This document shows positions 5,839-6,158 of a DNA stretch of 6,158 nt, piece after piece. The position numbers were made by a program, and so were the translations under genes. This DNA comes from Methanobacteriota archaeon (lineage in GTDB: Archaea; Thermoplasmatota; E2; DHVEG-1): assembly GCA_903930505.1 (NCBI GenBank), contig CAIYYQ010000177.1, positions 1 to 6,158 on the forward strand. Direction: 5' to 3'. The notes beneath the pieces were generated by a model. The model had not been told where the DNA came from. It saw only the letters and a program-made list of their open reading frames with translations, and ran no database searches. How positions within the stretch are numbered: position 1 is the stretch's first letter; each line of letters opens with the position of its first letter.

Positions 5839-5859
5839 TTACTGAGTTCCTCTCAGTAA
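5839..5859. promoter_or_regulatory. Inverted repeat TTACTGAG-N5-CTCAGTAA, candidate operator
   Basis: The two 8-bp arms (5839-5846 and 5852-5859) are perfect complements with the 5-bp spacer TTCCT. The repeat lies between the minus-strand TATA box (5864-5871) and the ATG at 5831 and spans the predicted transcription start near 5841. Many archaeal repressors bind just downstream of the TATA box to block polymerase recruitment, so an operator is the favoured reading. Because the start falls inside the repeat, the mRNA would carry only part of one arm, which argues against an RNA hairpin. Confidence 0.55.
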
Positions 5860-5863
5860 TTAA

Positions 5864-5871
5864 TTTATATA
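5864..5871 (-). promoter_or_regulatory. TATA box for the WHy-protein and glycosyltransferase operon
   Basis: The minus strand reads TATATAAA here, preceded by AAGACA. A start 25-27 bp downstream falls at about 5840-5842, giving a leader of only about 9-11 nt before ATG 5831. No SD is correctly spaced; AGGA in the inverted repeat is about 16 nt from the ATG and would lie upstream of the transcript start. A second TATA-like run (minus ATTTATATATT, plus 5882-5892) lies further upstream and could serve as an alternative. Confidence 0.6.
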
Positions 5872-5927
5872 TGTCTTAATAATATATAAATCTTTATGAA
5901 TTATTGATGCTAAATACCCTGTCTTTT

Positions 5928-5959
5928 AAAAAACAGCTATAAAAACAAGCAAAATTAAA
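5928..5959 (-). terminator. U-rich terminator after the P-type ATPase gene
   Basis: Read on the minus strand, downstream of the ATPase stop at 6003, this region has successive T-tracts: TTTAATTTT, TTTTT and TTTTTT, separated by GCTTG and ATAGCTG. Multiple oligo-T tracts are typical of archaeal terminators. A near-perfect 18-bp palindrome (5919-5936) ends the region. Some 40 nt between the stop codon and the tracts show no other feature. Confidence 0.5.
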
Positions 5960-6002
5960 TCTTGATGCTCATATTCATTATGGTCACATATCGTAATATC
6001 TT

Positions 6003-6158
6003 TTAATCATATCCGTATTTTTTCACAACCCTACTTTTCACGATTTGAACCATAAATAAATACGTGAGAACAATCAAGAACAGCGCAAGGAAATACAATG
6101 GCGGCGGGGCAACAAAATCAAGTATTGTTGCAAGAGGAGAAAACGGCAGGATAATTCC
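6003..6158 (-). CDS. Cation-transporting P-type ATPase, C-terminal fragment (MgtA-like)
   Basis: The minus strand is open from the right edge to a TAA at 6003-6005 and encodes 51 residues with no start, so it is the 3' end of a gene that continues outside the window. The fragment begins IILPFSPLATILDF, then VAPPPLYFLALFLIVLTYLFMVQIVK, and ends in a basic tail, SRVVKKYGYD. The LPFSPL...F.PPP.YF pattern followed by the last transmembrane helix and a short K/R-rich cytosolic tail is the usual ending of bacterial and archaeal MgtA-type magnesium and related P-type ATPases. The catalytic domains are not in the window, so the ion specificity is uncertain. It is the upstream neighbour of the WHy operon on the same strand, but a terminator and a new promoter separate them. 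Confidence 0.75.
   Translation of the reverse strand, partial: GIILPFSPLATILDFVAPPPLYFLALFLIVLTYLFMVQIVKSRVVKKYGYD

Noticed and set aside
5839..5859. The inverted repeat as a riboswitch or attenuator stem
   Set aside because: The predicted transcript starts inside the repeat, so a full stem would not be present in the mRNA unless the more distant TATA-like run at 5882-5892 is used.
5872..6002. A small gene or a plus-strand transcript in the gap between the WHy gene and the ATPase
   Set aside because: Plus-strand TATA-like AATATATAAAT at 5881-5891 is followed only by very short frames (ATG at about 5896 stops after three codons). The region is explained by terminator tracts and the minus-strand promoter.

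Overview
The window reads as archaeal chromosomal DNA. The clues are AT-rich TATA boxes centred about 26.5 bp upstream of start codons that have no leader and no ribosome binding site, T-tract terminators in place of strong GC hairpins, and protein families common in Euryarchaeota and Thermoplasmatota-like genomes (MJ1255-type glycosyltransferase, LEA14/WHy proteins, exported transglutaminase-like proteins). The lineage cannot be resolved further from the sequence alone. There are five complete genes and two partial genes. I see no tRNA, rRNA, CRISPR array or mobile element.

Left to right, plus strand: (1) the 3' part of a transglutaminase-like cysteine peptidase-fold protein whose start lies outside the window; (2) after a T-rich terminator, a leaderless two-gene operon of a membrane-anchored or exported alpha/beta hydrolase and a PAPS-type sulfotransferase, overlapping by 14 nt with a good Shine-Dalgarno sequence for the second gene; (3) a leaderless small three-helix membrane kinase of the DgkA/undecaprenol kinase family with its own promoter. 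Minus strand, converging on these: (4) an MJ1255-family glycosyltransferase preceded by (5) an exported protein of three tandem LEA14/WHy domains, probably co-transcribed from a promoter at about 5842-5871; (6) at the right edge, the last 51 codons of an MgtA-like cation-transporting P-type ATPase, followed by U-rich termination sequence.

Most of the genes (anchored hydrolase, sulfotransferase, lipid kinase, glycosyltransferase, two surface-type proteins) point to the cell envelope. A reasonable inference, not shown by the sequence, is a neighbourhood for modifying surface glycolipids or polyprenyl-linked glycans. The most notable regulatory signal is an 8-bp inverted repeat with a 5-bp spacer covering the predicted transcription start of the WHy-protein gene; part of its sequence recurs upstream of the following glycosyltransferase.
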